From Aureispira sp. CCB-QB1 (GTDB lineage Bacteria; Bacteroidota; Bacteroidia; Chitinophagales; Saprospiraceae), in assembly GCF_000724545.1 (NCBI RefSeq), contig NZ_JHBV01000027.1:62001-126000 (forward strand): 64,000 nt of DNA, given 5' to 3'. Shown in pieces: positions 35,049-45,000 of the stretch (positions are counted from its first letter, which is position 1; every line of letters begins with the position of its first letter). Under the pieces are notes generated by a model, which was not told the origin of the DNA, did no database searches, and saw nothing but the letters and a program-made list of their open reading frames with translations. Made by a program: the position numbers and the translations under genes.

Positions 35049-36986
35049 TTAGTAGGTAGACCAAGAGCGAACTTCACCAATAGATACAGGGATCGCATAA
35101 CTGACATCAATTGTAAATCGGAAAACCAATTTTGCTTTATCTGTATCAGAAGGCGTAAAGAAGGTTAATTTGACATCCCAACAATCTGAGTTTGGCTCGC
35201 AAATAGGACTACGAGCTACATCAATAGAAAGCAATTCCATCCCTTCTTTGGCTGTAGACGAAAAGACTTGTTCCGCTTGCCAAGCATTGGTTGCTGCGAA
35301 GTTGATGGCACGTTCTTCTGGGGTTCTGCCTGTGTTTCTCAATTCATAATAGATACGATCTAGGAAGTTTCCTAAAGCTCCAGCACTTAGTTCTTCGGAT
35401 GCAATGTCTGTAGTTTTCCAACCATACATTTGATGACCTACAGGAACTAAAACAGGAACTGATAATCCATTCATCAAGGTAACTGACCCCGCTATGATTC
35501 CAGGAATAGATATGCGGTGGATTTTGCCATCGTGTAAATCGTCTAGTGCTTCACGAAGCTGTTCGTACGTTTCTCGAACATATCCTCCAACAGGATGAAC
35601 CGCATAGATTGGTGTTTCGTCCAATTTGACAATCCAAAGCAGATCTTCTGATTTTTCTGGATTTTTTTTCAAAAAAGAAATAACATCTTTGGCGTTGTTG
35701 ATGCTTTTTCTATCTCCCATTGCTTGGTCAAATGCATTTTGTCTAGAGGTGCTCTGGAAGGTGTAACTCAAGGTTCCTATGGTATAAACATTTTCAATGG
35801 CTTTGCTTTTTCCACTGTTACATCCACACGATTTGTTTTCGCCACAAGATGGTGTGATACCTTGATTGGTAGAAACTGTTTCTGGAGCTGTTGGTTGTTG
35901 GTCTAGAGAAGTTGGGATATTAGCAGATAAATTGACTTCTGCTACTTCGATGCCTTGATTGTTTTCTAACATGATTTCTTTTGTTTGATTTGAATTAATA
36001 AAATGGTTGGAAGTTGATGATTTTAGATTATTAATCTGACTAGGCGATAGTTGATCTCCTAGAATTATTTGGAGGGCTGCTGCAATATTGATGGTACCAA
36101 CAAGCGTTTTTTCGCAGTTGTCTTGTTGGTTAGCATCGCATTTAGTAGCCGATTGTAGTAGTAGATGAAAAATGTCTTGTGCTGTGTGAGATAGATTTTG
36201 TTGTCGTGAAAGACTGAGAAGCAGCGCAACGATACCCGATGCAATAGGAGTGGCATAACTGGTACCTGATTTGTGACTAAATTTATTCTCAAAAATCGCA
36301 ACAGGGATATTGTTACCTGGAAAAAGCAATCCATTTCTTTGATAGGCTTTGCCCCAATTGCTAAAATCAGAGGGCTGTTGGTTGTGATCCATTGCGCCTA
36401 CTGCTAAGACAGAAGGTTCTGCCGCTGGCAGATGCAAACACTCACAACCATCATTGCCTGCTGCTGCAACAACTAATATGCCTTTGTCTTGGCATTTTTT
36501 TAGGACTTTGGATAGCAATAAATCCGCTACGCTGGAATTAGAGAACTGCCCTCCACTGATATTGATAATTTCTGCTCCTTCTGCTATGGCAAGCTCTATA
36601 CATTGCGCTAGCTTCATCTGGGAGGTAGGCTGCAACTGTTGGTCTTTTTCGGCATATATGCTAATGCCAATTCCTCGGCATAGAGGAGCAATACCTTGTA
36701 ATTCCACATCTTGGCTAAAAATAATACTGGCAACACTTGTGCCATGTTCTGAGAGCAACTGATCGCTAGAATCAGCTGTATTGATTATGGATAGATTAGA
36801 ACTGGCAAAACAAGCATGTTGTTGATCTATTGCGCTGTCTAAGACTGCAATACAAATGGAAGGATCTCCCTTGGTTTGGTTCCACAAACGATCAAGATCA
36901 GGGAGTAAGTCATTAAGGGAACTAGTTTTGGGTGTCGCTAGACCTGAGTTGGGAATACTCGAAGTCGAGGTGGAATCGCTCTTCAT
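35049..36986 (-). CDS. PatA/PatG-family S8 (subtilisin-like) maturation protease
   Basis: This 645-residue protein has an S8 domain (~40-310) with a complete triad: Asp50 in IAVLDSAID, His81 in HGTSVASII and Ser243 in SGTSYATPIASG, plus oxyanion Asn178 in AAAGNDG. A linker with C381, C387 and C389 (SCGENKSCGC) leads to a PatG-type C-terminal domain (~398-645; NVYTIGTLSYTF, GLSVPVLVPVGHQMYGW, ERAINFAATNAW, LLSIDVARSP, VDVSYAIP-like end). In cyanobactin pathways PatA cleaves the leader and PatG trims or cyclises the core. There is no signal peptide, so it is cytoplasmic. It is the first gene of the peptide locus. Confidence 0.88.
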   Translation of the reverse strand: MKSDSTSTSSIPNSGLATPKTSSLNDLLPDLDRLWNQTKGDPSICIAVLDSAIDQQHACFASSNLSIINTADSSDQLLSEHGTSVASIIFSQDVELQGIAPLCRGIGISIYAEKDQQLQPTSQMKLAQCIELAIAEGAEIINISGGQFSNSSVADLLLSKVLKKCQDKGILVVAAAGNDGCECLHLPAAEPSVLAVGAMDHNQQPSDFSNWGKAYQRNGLLFPGNNIPVAIFENKFSHKSGTSYATPIASGIVALLLSLSRQQNLSHTAQDIFHLLLQSATKCDANQQDNCEKTLVGTINIAAALQIILGDQLSPSQINNLKSSTSNHFINSNQTKEIMLENNQGIEVAEVNLSANIPTSLDQQPTAPETVSTNQGITPSCGENKSCGCNSGKSKAIENVYTIGTLSYTFQSTSRQNAFDQAMGDRKSINNAKDVISFLKKNPEKSEDLLWIVKLDETPIYAVHPVGGYVRETYEQLREALDDLHDGKIHRISIPGIIAGSVTLMNGLSVPVLVPVGHQMYGWKTTDIASEELSAGALGNFLDRIYYELRNTGRTPEERAINFAATNAWQAEQVFSSTAKEGMELLSIDVARSPICEPNSDCWDVKLTFFTPSDTDKAKLVFRFTIDVSYAIPVSIGEVRSWSTY

Positions 36987-37056
36987 AATGGATGGTTATT
37001 TAACTGGGATAAATGAACAATCCAAAGATGCAAACTTTTGTTATGGGAGAACAGAG

Positions 37057-37091
37057 TAAAAATACCTGTTCTAAAAAAGTAGGTATTTTTA
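37057..37091 (-). terminator. Hairpin between the regulator operon and the protease gene
   Basis: The stem TAAAAATACCT/AGGTATTTTTA lies downstream of the response regulator stop and just upstream of the protease start. It should separate the two transcription units. Confidence 0.6.
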
Positions 37092-37160
37092 CAACTTTTT
37101 AATATTTATTTTGTTTTAATGTATTTTTCAGAGAGAGGACAAAAAGTAGATGAGATGTTG

Positions 37161-37847
37161 TTACAACACATTGAGAGAATTGATATCAACGATTTTTTCT
37201 TTAATAGCATAAATAATCAGTCCTGCTGTATTTTTAACCCCTACCTTAGATAACAAGTTGTTCTTATGCCCCTCAACGGTTCGTTTGGTAATAAAAAGTT
37301 TGTCAGCAATTTCTTGAGCTGTTTTTTGGTGGCAAATCAATTCCAAAATTTCTTTTTCTCTGTTAGTTAGCGTTGTTTGCAGTGTCAGTTTTGGTCTAGG
37401 GGCTTTGGGAGCAATTTGAGTACGCATTACTTCGATTTGCTCAGGTAAGAAATAAAAGCCTTTTTGATGAACTGTCTTTACAATTTCCAAAAGTTGTTGT
37501 GGCAAAATTCCCTTAGGCAAAAAAGCACTAACACCTGTTTTTAGCATATAGCCCATAAAGGACTTTTGGTAGTGAGAAGAAATGACGATAACATGAATAT
37601 TGGGGTAGTTGTCTTTTAGTATGGTAGCAACTTCAATACCATCCATATCTTTCATCTTTAAATCAAGTAGAACAATATCAATAGGAGTCGTTTGTGTGGC
37701 TAATTGCTGCAAAAAGTCTTTGCCCCCAAAAGCAGACAGTGCTACAGTGGTTGCTTGTTGTTGAGAAAAAAAGCCTTCTAATAGTTTTACGATTAGTTGT
37801 TCATCATCGACAATTGCTAATTGAATAGTGGTAGATTCTAAATTCAT
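37161..37847 (-). CDS. NarL/FixJ-family response regulator
   Basis: This 228-residue protein has a receiver domain with VDDEQ and phospho-Asp62 in IVLLDLKMKDMDG. The LuxR HTH at ~160-220 reads LTNREKEILELI, TAQEIADKLFITKRTVEGHKNNLLSKV. It overlaps the kinase gene by 4 bp (ATGA-type coupling). Its closeness to the PatG-like locus (175 bp) makes that locus a plausible target, but no operator is identifiable. Confidence 0.93.
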   Translation of the reverse strand: MNLESTTIQLAIVDDEQLIVKLLEGFFSQQQATTVALSAFGGKDFLQQLATQTTPIDIVLLDLKMKDMDGIEVATILKDNYPNIHVIVISSHYQKSFMGYMLKTGVSAFLPKGILPQQLLEIVKTVHQKGFYFLPEQIEVMRTQIAPKAPRPKLTLQTTLTNREKEILELICHQKTAQEIADKLFITKRTVEGHKNNLLSKVGVKNTAGLIIYAIKEKIVDINSLNVL

Positions 37848-38602
37848 ATATGGTGTTTTTTGAAAAATAAAAAAGAACTCCCTTGCTGAGGCTTAGAGTT
37901 AAATCGGAATACTCCTTTCAAGCTTTGACTTCTAAGTGTGATATTTTTTAAACCGAGACCTTGTGTGTTCTGATTGATATCAAACCCAATTCCATTATCT
38001 ATAATTTTTAGCCCAACAAAATATTTTCCTTGATGCAAATGAATGTTTAAGGTAGTCGATTGGGCATGTTTTAGAATATTATTAATAACCTCTTGAGCAA
38101 TTCTAAAAATTTGCAATTTAGTAGGATTAGACAAGTCTTTTTCTATTGTACACGAGTAGGATAAATTGATTTTAAGATGTTCTTGTATGGGATCTAGAAA
38201 GCCCTCTAATAGCTCATACAAATTGCTTTGCTCCAATAGGGGCGGACTTAGGTCGTGTGAAATGCGTCTTGCTAAAATAATACTATCTTGCAACATAGTG
38301 CTAAGATCGTCTAAGTTGGGCGCAGTATGTAGGCTTAATAAAGAAATATTAAGTTTAGAAATCAAATCGTCGTGCAGGTCGGCAGCAATTCGATTGCGTT
38401 CTCGTTCTTGCACCAGAATGCTATCTTCCAACAACTGCTGTTGATGGGCAACAATGGTTTTTTGTAGTTTCTGTTGTTCTCTTAATATCCGAACGAAATA
38501 GAGCCTAGTGAAATAGACAAATGTTCCAATTAGGGCTATGACGAAAGCGAATACAATACTCAACCATAGGGCGAAGTTTTCTGGGTTTTGCCATGCTGCC
38601 AT
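37844..38602 (-). CDS. Sensor histidine kinase of the HisKA_3 (NarX/DesK-like) type
   Basis: This ~252-residue protein has one N-terminal membrane helix (~12-35), a coiled coil (~38-70), and the HisKA_3 dimerisation box ERERNRIAADLHDDL with phospho-His77. A compact ATPase domain (QEVINNILKHAQ, IDNGIGFD, GLGLKNI) follows. There is no periplasmic sensor domain, so sensing may come through the adjoining membrane protein. I start at ATG 38602; the longer frame starts with TTG. The gene overlaps the upstream membrane-protein gene by 43 bp. Confidence 0.88.
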   Translation of the reverse strand: MAAWQNPENFALWLSIVFAFVIALIGTFVYFTRLYFVRILREQQKLQKTIVAHQQQLLEDSILVQERERNRIAADLHDDLISKLNISLLSLHTAPNLDDLSTMLQDSIILARRISHDLSPPLLEQSNLYELLEGFLDPIQEHLKINLSYSCTIEKDLSNPTKLQIFRIAQEVINNILKHAQSTTLNIHLHQGKYFVGLKIIDNGIGFDINQNTQGLGLKNITLRSQSLKGVFRFNSKPQQGSSFLFFKKHHI

Positions 38603-39237
38603 ATCATATAGGTCAAAAATGAATAAAGTAATAGTGCACTTAATGCATTCAGCATCCAAAAAGGGGTGACTAAATACAAGGATTCATTGACTAAAAAATT
38701 AATTGATAAAAATATAATGCTATTGATAGAAAAATATCCAATAAACATAGAATTGAGCAACAATCGTTCTTTATCAATAGGTGTTTTTTCCTTTAATATA
38801 GTCCAATAATATCTTAAGCAAAGTAGTATAATGGCAATGTCTGCAACAACTTTACTAAAAGCATAAAATGTTTCTGCATTAAATAGGTCGCACAAGAACA
38901 GAATATCTAAAATAATGAGCCCATGTGCCAATAATAACAAATTTCTTAAAGTGCTCTTTTCTTCTTCGAAAAAGAAACAGAGGTATATCGTTGAGAATAT
39001 GGCTAATTCGGCAAAGCTATAAACTGGCAATAAAAATAAATTATAGCCTGTACTACTCATAAAATAGGTCGTTAGTAGTTCGACTAAAATACTTAAGCCA
39101 ATATAACTCCCTATTAATTTGTATAAGTGAGATAGTTGCTTGAGATAATAACAAACGGTAACCCCAGCAATGAACATCGAAAGTTCTGTTACGGTTAATA
39201 AAGCGTTGAAAAAATGGAGCATATTATCATAAAGCAT
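38560..39237 (-). CDS. Polytopic membrane protein, probable sensor partner of the kinase
   Basis: This 225-residue protein is almost entirely hydrophobic, with about seven predicted helices (residues ~8-30, 38-58, 65-87, 98-115, 125-145, 160-182, 190-212). It has no catalytic motif. It overlaps genes on both sides (11 bp upstream, 43 bp downstream), which is tight coupling. Similar membrane proteins often precede HisKA_3 kinases in Bacteroidota. A sensing role is inferred from that and from the kinase lacking its own sensor domain. Confidence 0.75.
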   Translation of the reverse strand: MLYDNMLHFFNALLTVTELSMFIAGVTVCYYLKQLSHLYKLIGSYIGLSILVELLTTYFMSSTGYNLFLLPVYSFAELAIFSTIYLCFFFEEEKSTLRNLLLLAHGLIILDILFLCDLFNAETFYAFSKVVADIAIILLCLRYYWTILKEKTPIDKERLLLNSMFIGYFSINSIIFLSINFLVNESLYLVTPFWMLNALSALLLYSFLTYMIWQHGKTQKTSPYG

Positions 39238-39904
39238 ACTTTATAAGTTGAAAATTGGATGGAAAGGAAAAAGGAGGAGCAGGTCTGAGAAAATCCATTG
39301 ATCGATTCCAGGTAACTCCATTAGAATTATAACCCCAAAGGATTAGATCAATTGCAAATGCATTGGGTGTTTCTTGTTCTTTTAGAGCAGGAGAAAGAAT
39401 GATATAATCTGCGAATTCTTCTTCAAATAATACGGATAGATCACTAAAGGGAATTTCAAACACTTGGACTAAGTCGTTTTGTTTCTCAATCCATAAATCT
39501 TTGTGCAAAGCCCATTGAATTGAACGGGTTAACCCTTCAAGAGGGGTGATGATAGGAGAACTATCTATTAAATTCATACTTGGGTCTGGAATGATCGCAG
39601 CTCGATAAGGATTGTGTTTCAGGTTGGTTTCAAAGGCTTCCCAGTTTGTTTCGACAGGAGTTTTGTCGGTAATGCTGTCCACAGAAAACATACTTAAAGA
39701 AAAGTGGGCTTTTGTAGGAGGTTGCACCAATCCCAAATAAGCGTGTATATAACTGGGTTTACGTGATTTCCAAGTTGTATAATCTTCTTTAAAAAGTTGA
39801 AAATAAGCTCCTTGGTTGAAATAATTAATAACGGCAGTAGGGTTTTTTCTGACTTCATTCCAAATTCGAATAGCTTGACTTGCCTTGGATATTATTGAGC
39901 TCAT
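39227..39904 (-). CDS. Unknown protein, paralogue of the upstream gene
   Basis: This 225-residue soluble protein has no signal peptide. It shares with its neighbour the N-terminal block WNEVRKNPTAVINYFNQGAYFQL, then SYIHAYLGL, HFSLSMFSVDSITD, a central WALHKDLWIEKQNDLVQVF-type block, and PSNFQL near the end. I know no family name. The even spread of conserved aromatic residues suggests a single folded domain. It overlaps the downstream membrane-protein gene by 11 bp, placing it in the signalling operon. Confidence 0.75.
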   Translation of the reverse strand: MSSIISKASQAIRIWNEVRKNPTAVINYFNQGAYFQLFKEDYTTWKSRKPSYIHAYLGLVQPPTKAHFSLSMFSVDSITDKTPVETNWEAFETNLKHNPYRAAIIPDPSMNLIDSSPIITPLEGLTRSIQWALHKDLWIEKQNDLVQVFEIPFSDLSVLFEEEFADYIILSPALKEQETPNAFAIDLILWGYNSNGVTWNRSMDFLRPAPPFSFPSNFQLIKYAL

Positions 39905-39968
39905 AATGTATTGTTTTGGGTGTAAATGTGATGTTTAAATAATGCAGTTATTCCTCTAGTGATAAAAA

Positions 39969-40667
39969 CTACTTAGAACTTAAGGCATAATCAAGTAGCT
40001 GGAAATTTGAGGGAGTATCATAAGGGGGATTGGCACGAACCCCATCAACAGGATAGTTGGCTAACATACCTTCTAAAGTATGTCCCCAAAGTATTAGATG
40101 GAGCTCAAAATCATTCTCACCAACTTCATTCAATGCTGGTAAAAGAACAATGTTGGTAACATTTTCATTTGCAAAGAGGTGACTTAAGTTTTCAAAGGGA
40201 ATAATAAAAACTTGAACAAAATCTTTCTGTCGAAGCAACCAATGGTCTTTGTGTAGAATCCATTTTTTGGAATCTTTTAACGCTGTTAAAGTATCTATCT
40301 GTGGCTTTACAGGGTCAGGAGGATCTTTCTCAAATATAAAATGAGCATTGGGAAGGACCGATCGTTGGTAAATGCTTTGTTTAATATTAGTGTTGAATTC
40401 AACTAGATGATTAGGAACAGGCTTTGAATCGGTGATATTATCCACACAATATAATGCAAGCGAAAAATTGGTTTGCCCAATTGCTTGAGTTAGTCCCATG
40501 TAAGCATGTAAGCTACTAGGTGCGTTTAAATTCCATTGATTAAAATTATCTCTAGATATTTGAAAGTAAGCTCCTTGATTAAAGTAATTTCGAGTGGCGG
40601 CACCATCGTTACGAACTTCGTTCCAAGTTTGTAGGGAAAGAACGGCCGTTTCTAAAATAGTGGACAT
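39969..40667 (-). CDS. Unknown protein, first gene of the signalling operon
   Basis: This 232-residue protein is a paralogue of the next gene (shared WNEVR, NYFNQGAYFQ, SSLHAYMGL, NFSLALYCVDNITD, WILHKDHWLLRQKDFVQVF, PSNFQLLDYAL). It is soluble, without signal peptide. The middle (~105-130) differs in length between the two. The family is not recognised. It is followed by 64 bp and its paralogue, and it presumably carries the operon promoter upstream, next to repeat copy D. Confidence 0.75.
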   Translation of the reverse strand: MSTILETAVLSLQTWNEVRNDGAATRNYFNQGAYFQISRDNFNQWNLNAPSSLHAYMGLTQAIGQTNFSLALYCVDNITDSKPVPNHLVEFNTNIKQSIYQRSVLPNAHFIFEKDPPDPVKPQIDTLTALKDSKKWILHKDHWLLRQKDFVQVFIIPFENLSHLFANENVTNIVLLPALNEVGENDFELHLILWGHTLEGMLANYPVDGVRANPPYDTPSNFQLLDYALSSK

Positions 40668-41254
40668 TGGTATATACTTTTTGAGGTTAAAAAAAGGGTG
40701 TTTGGTTTGTTATAATATTAATGGGAGTATTTTATGTTACTAGTTTGCTGATTTTTTTATCAAAAAGATAAAAAATGTATATTTATATTAGCTTGATAAT
40801 TGAAGCTTTGCTTTTAGTTAGCTGCGTTGCTACTGCGTGGTTTCAATGAACTATAATCATATGTCGATAGGCAACGTCTCAAAAAGAGCTATTTGTTAAG
40901 CTATTTTTGCTGAAATATAGATGTCAATATTTCGTAGAATCAGGACAAAAAACAACTGTAAAAGAGCAATATAGTAAAAAAAAATATAGAAGCCCTTGTT
41001 ACTTATTTAAAAAAATATTGTTTTTATACTAAATATTAAGTCCTGAAAGAGCTGTATTTTGTTGAGTATAAGTGTGGTAGATTTAAATTTTGTTATCCTT
41101 TGTGGCTACTGTGTTTTTGAGATAGTAAACTTCGTTAATACTTTTGGGATGTATGTGAAAGGAGGGGCAAAAACTTACTAGTTAAGTGATCGCTCATGAT
41201 AGGATGTACGGACAATCGTATATAGTGCCTTTAATGATATAGAAATTCAATTAG
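40668..41254. other. Intergenic region with repeat copy D
   Basis: This 587-bp gap upstream of the signalling operon contains repeat copy D at 40741-40853. The remainder is AT-rich and holds no ORF or RNA gene that I can support. Confidence 0.5.
40741..40853 (+). repeat. Dispersed palindromic repeat, copy D (short)
   Basis: The left end TAGTTTGCTGATTT and right end TTTCAATGAACTA are imperfect inverted ends. The interior has TATATTAGCTTGATAAT and AGCTGCGTTGCTACTGCGTGG. The left hairpin segment of copy A (GCGCAAGCTTAG) is missing. Confidence 0.65.
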
Positions 41255-41713
41255 TTAATCGCATTGGCACTGCCACTTTTGAACACCATCATGTTCTGAA
41301 CAAGTACCTCTTCCTGTTGCATGACTCTTAAAACCATCGTTACAAATAGCTCCAACTCTATCCGATTGACTATCGTTTTCGTCACAGTCACACATAGGAG
41401 TATAATATTGATAATTCCATTCGGAGAGAAGGATGTGATAGGTTCCTATTGGAATGATGAAGAGAAATAAGAAAATCCAAACTAGTGAACGTTGATGATC
41501 AGAATCTATTTGTTGTTCAAACTTTCGTTCTATAGCAAACCAAGCTAAAATCAAAGGCAGAGCAACAATAAAGGCTATTCCATATTTGACCCCAAAAGAA
41601 GTGTACTGCCCAACATGTTGTACAATTATAAAACTAAGGACAAGAATAGTGCTGAGTAACAAAATTTTAAACTTAGTTTTTAAATAATTGAATATTTTGA
41701 TAAAGGGGCTCAT
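41255..41713 (-). CDS. Membrane protein with DUF3761-like Cys-rich C-terminus
   Basis: This 152-residue protein has three or four membrane helices (~15-32, ~38-58, ~75-98). The C-terminal ~45 residues are Cys-rich, with MCDCDEND, AICNDGFKSHATGRGTCSEH and WQCQCD. This resembles the DUF3761 pattern of a CxDG-x-GTCSxH-GGV motif seen in small exported bacterial proteins. The Cys-rich part probably faces the periplasm. It is not obviously linked to the Cys-rich peptide locus. Confidence 0.7.
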   Translation of the reverse strand: MSPFIKIFNYLKTKFKILLLSTILVLSFIIVQHVGQYTSFGVKYGIAFIVALPLILAWFAIERKFEQQIDSDHQRSLVWIFLFLFIIPIGTYHILLSEWNYQYYTPMCDCDENDSQSDRVGAICNDGFKSHATGRGTCSEHDGVQKWQCQCD

Positions 41714-42049
41714 GTCAAGTAGTGTATTAAAATAAAAATAGATAGTTGGAACTTTAGTAAAAAGTCCAAAGACGCATAAAATTTAATTTAAACTAATATT
41801 GCTTTTTGATTGGAGGTTTTTTTTGTGTAGAAAATCGAACAACGTTTATAATTCTAACCCTAGGAAATTCAAGTATTAAAAATACAAAATAACGAGCAAG
41901 GTTGACCATTTAAAATTAATAATTTTAGAATAGAACAAGCATAAAAGTAGAACAAGCATTGTTTTTTTGGTAGCTTAACTTCTTGCCTAGAACATGTTAA
42001 AGATAGAATTGTTATCTTTGCAATTCTTATCCAGAAATAATAAGCCAGT
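41714..42049. promoter_or_regulatory. Upstream region of mfd with a probable -7 box
   Basis: TATCTTTG at 42013-42020 fits the Bacteroidota -7 consensus 30 bp before the mfd ATG. No good -33 box lies at the expected distance. The rest of this 336-bp gap holds nothing I can identify. Confidence 0.4.
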
Positions 42050-45000
42050 ATGAATTTAGAGCAACTTTTTAAGCAATATACAACGGATTCTCGCAGTACC
42101 CAAATAGCCACTGCACTGAATCAAACAAAACGTCCAACTTTACAACTAAAAGGATTGGTAGGGGCGCAACCTGCCTTTGTAATATCTGCGATTAATCAAA
42201 TGAGTCAAAAGCCTTTTTTAGTTATTGCCTCAGACAAAGAAGAAGCAGCGTATTGGCAGAATGACATTACTTCTTTGTTGCCTAAAAAAAGAGAAGCACT
42301 TTTTTTTCCAGACTCTTATCGCCGTCCAATGGGATTCGATAAACTAGATCGAACCAATGTTTTGCAACGAACAGAAACAGTAAGTAAGTTGGTCGAGCAT
42401 CCTAATGCGCCTGCCGTTGTGGTTACTTATCCTGAAGCTTTATTTGAAAAAGTAGTAGCTCCTTCTAATTTAAAGGATGCAGCTATTGAAATTAAAGTAG
42501 GAACAGAATTGGATGTGCCTTTCTTAGTCGAAATACTGGTTGAATATGGCTTTTCAAGAGTTGATTTTGTGTATGAACCAGGGCAATTTTCTGTGCGTGG
42601 AGGGATTATTGATATTTATTCTTATGGCAATGAGCATCCGTATCGAGTAGAGTTGTTTGATGTAGAGGTCGAGAGTATTCGAACGTTTGATCCAACCTCT
42701 CAATTATCTACGCGCAAGATTGCCTTTGTAACGATTGTGCCCAATGTGAATACAGAGTTTGAAGCCCAGCAAAAAGTTTCTTTATTAGAAGTGCTTCCCT
42801 CAGAAACGGCTGTTTGGGTAGCCAACGGGCAAATGTTATTGGATAAGTTGCAAATCTGTTTTGAAAAATCGTCAGAATTTAATTTAACAGAGGATGAAGT
42901 CGTGACTAAATCTCGAGAAGAAGAAGCATTGTTGCTCAAAGGTGCCGCATTTTTGTACCCACGAGAAGTTGTTGGAGCATTGCAGCAGTATTCTGTCTTA
43001 GAGTTGAGCAACGAGACGCTTTTGGAGCCAACAACAGTTATTAATTACAAAACAGCACCACAGCCAAGTTTTAATAAAAACTTTAAGGTGCTCATCCAGA
43101 ATCTAACAGAAAATACAGAGAAAGGCATTACCAATTATATTTTTGCAGAGAACAGCAAGCAAATTGAGCGTTTCTATAGTATTTTTGAAGATATGGAGGT
43201 GCAGATCAATTGGCATGCAGTTCCCAATGCCATCCACCAAGGTTTTGTTGATCATCACTTAAAAGTTGCTGCTTATACCGATCATCAAATATTTGAACGC
43301 TACCATCGTTCTCGTTTGCGTCAAGGGTTCGACAAAAATACAGCCTTAAAAATAAAAGCACTTAGTGAGCTAAAACCTGGGGATTATGTGACGCATATTG
43401 ACCATGGTGTAGGGCGTTATGGTGGATTAGAAAAAATTGAATTGCAAGGAAAAGAACAAGAGGCAGTTAAGTTGGTTTATAAGGATAATGACATTCTATA
43501 TGTTGGTATTCAATCCCTACACAAAATCTCTAAATTTACAGGAAAAGAAGGGACTTCTCCTAGCATTCATAAATTGGGTTCCAATGCTTGGGCAAATACG
43601 AAGCGTAAGACCAAGAAGAAGATCAAAGAATTGGCTTTTGATTTGATTAAATTGTATGCCAAACGAAAGTCTACGCAAGGAATCGAGTTTCCTGCCGATA
43701 GCTATTTGCAAAATGAACTAGAGGCTTCTTTTATTTATGAAGATACCCCTGATCAAGCCAAAGCAACACAGGAAGTTAAAGAAGATATGATGAAACCTTA
43801 TCCAATGGATCGCTTAATCTGCGGTGATGTTGGATTTGGTAAAACAGAAATTGCCGTTCGTGCTGCTTTTAAAGCTGTTGTTGCTGGCAAACAGGTTGCC
43901 GTTTTAGTTCCAACAACTATATTGGCTTTGCAGCATGCACAAACATTTCGAGAACGCCTCCGAAAGTTTGATGTGAAGGTAGAATATATCAATCGTTTTA
44001 GAACCTCTAAAGAGAAAACGGCTATTTATAAAGCCTTGGAAGCTGGTGATATTGATTTGTTAATTGGTACGCATGCCATCTTAAACAAAAAAGTCAAGTT
44101 TAAAGACTTAGGCTTGTTGATTGTAGATGAGGAGCAAAAGTTTGGTGTAGGGGCAAAAGAGAAACTGAGAAACATGCGTGTTAATGTAGATACATTAACC
44201 TTAACAGCAACACCTATTCCAAGAACATTGCAGTTTTCTTTGATGGCAGCTAGAGATTTGTCGGTTATCAATACGCCTCCACCTAATCGTCAACCTATCG
44301 AAACAGAAGTTCGAGTATTTAGTGGCGATATGATAAAGGAAGCTATTGAGAATGAGGTCAATCGAGGTGGTCAAGTATTCTTTGTTCATAATAGAGTACA
44401 AAGTTTGGCGGATATGGCCTCTATGATAAAGCAATTGTGTCCGAATACAGATATTGCAATGGCACATGGCAAAATGGATGCGACAGCTTTGGAACAAACC
44501 CTGATGGATTTTATCAAAGGGTATTATGAGGTGTTGGTGTGTACCAATATTATTGAAACAGGATTGGATATTTCGAATGCTAATACCATTATTATTAATA
44601 ATGCCCATCATTTTGGGTTGAGTGATTTGCATCAATTGCGTGGTCGGGTTGGGCGTTCTAACAAAAAAGCCTATTGCTATCTTTTAGCACCACCACTTTC
44701 TACATTGACTTCTGATGCAAGAAAACGACTGCAAGTAGTAGAGCAATTTTCGGAGCTGGGAAGCGGTTTTAATATTGCGATGAGAGACTTGGATATTCGG
44801 GGTGCAGGAAATATGTTGGGAGGAGAGCAAAGTGGTTTTGTTATGAATATGGGATATGAGACGTATCAAAAAATTCTAAATGAAGCGATCCAAGAGTTAA
44901 AGCAGACAGATTACAAGGATTTGTTCAAAGAAGAGTTAGAGCAAAAACGGGAGTTTGTACAAGATGTCAATATTGAATCTGATTTGGATTTAATGATTCC

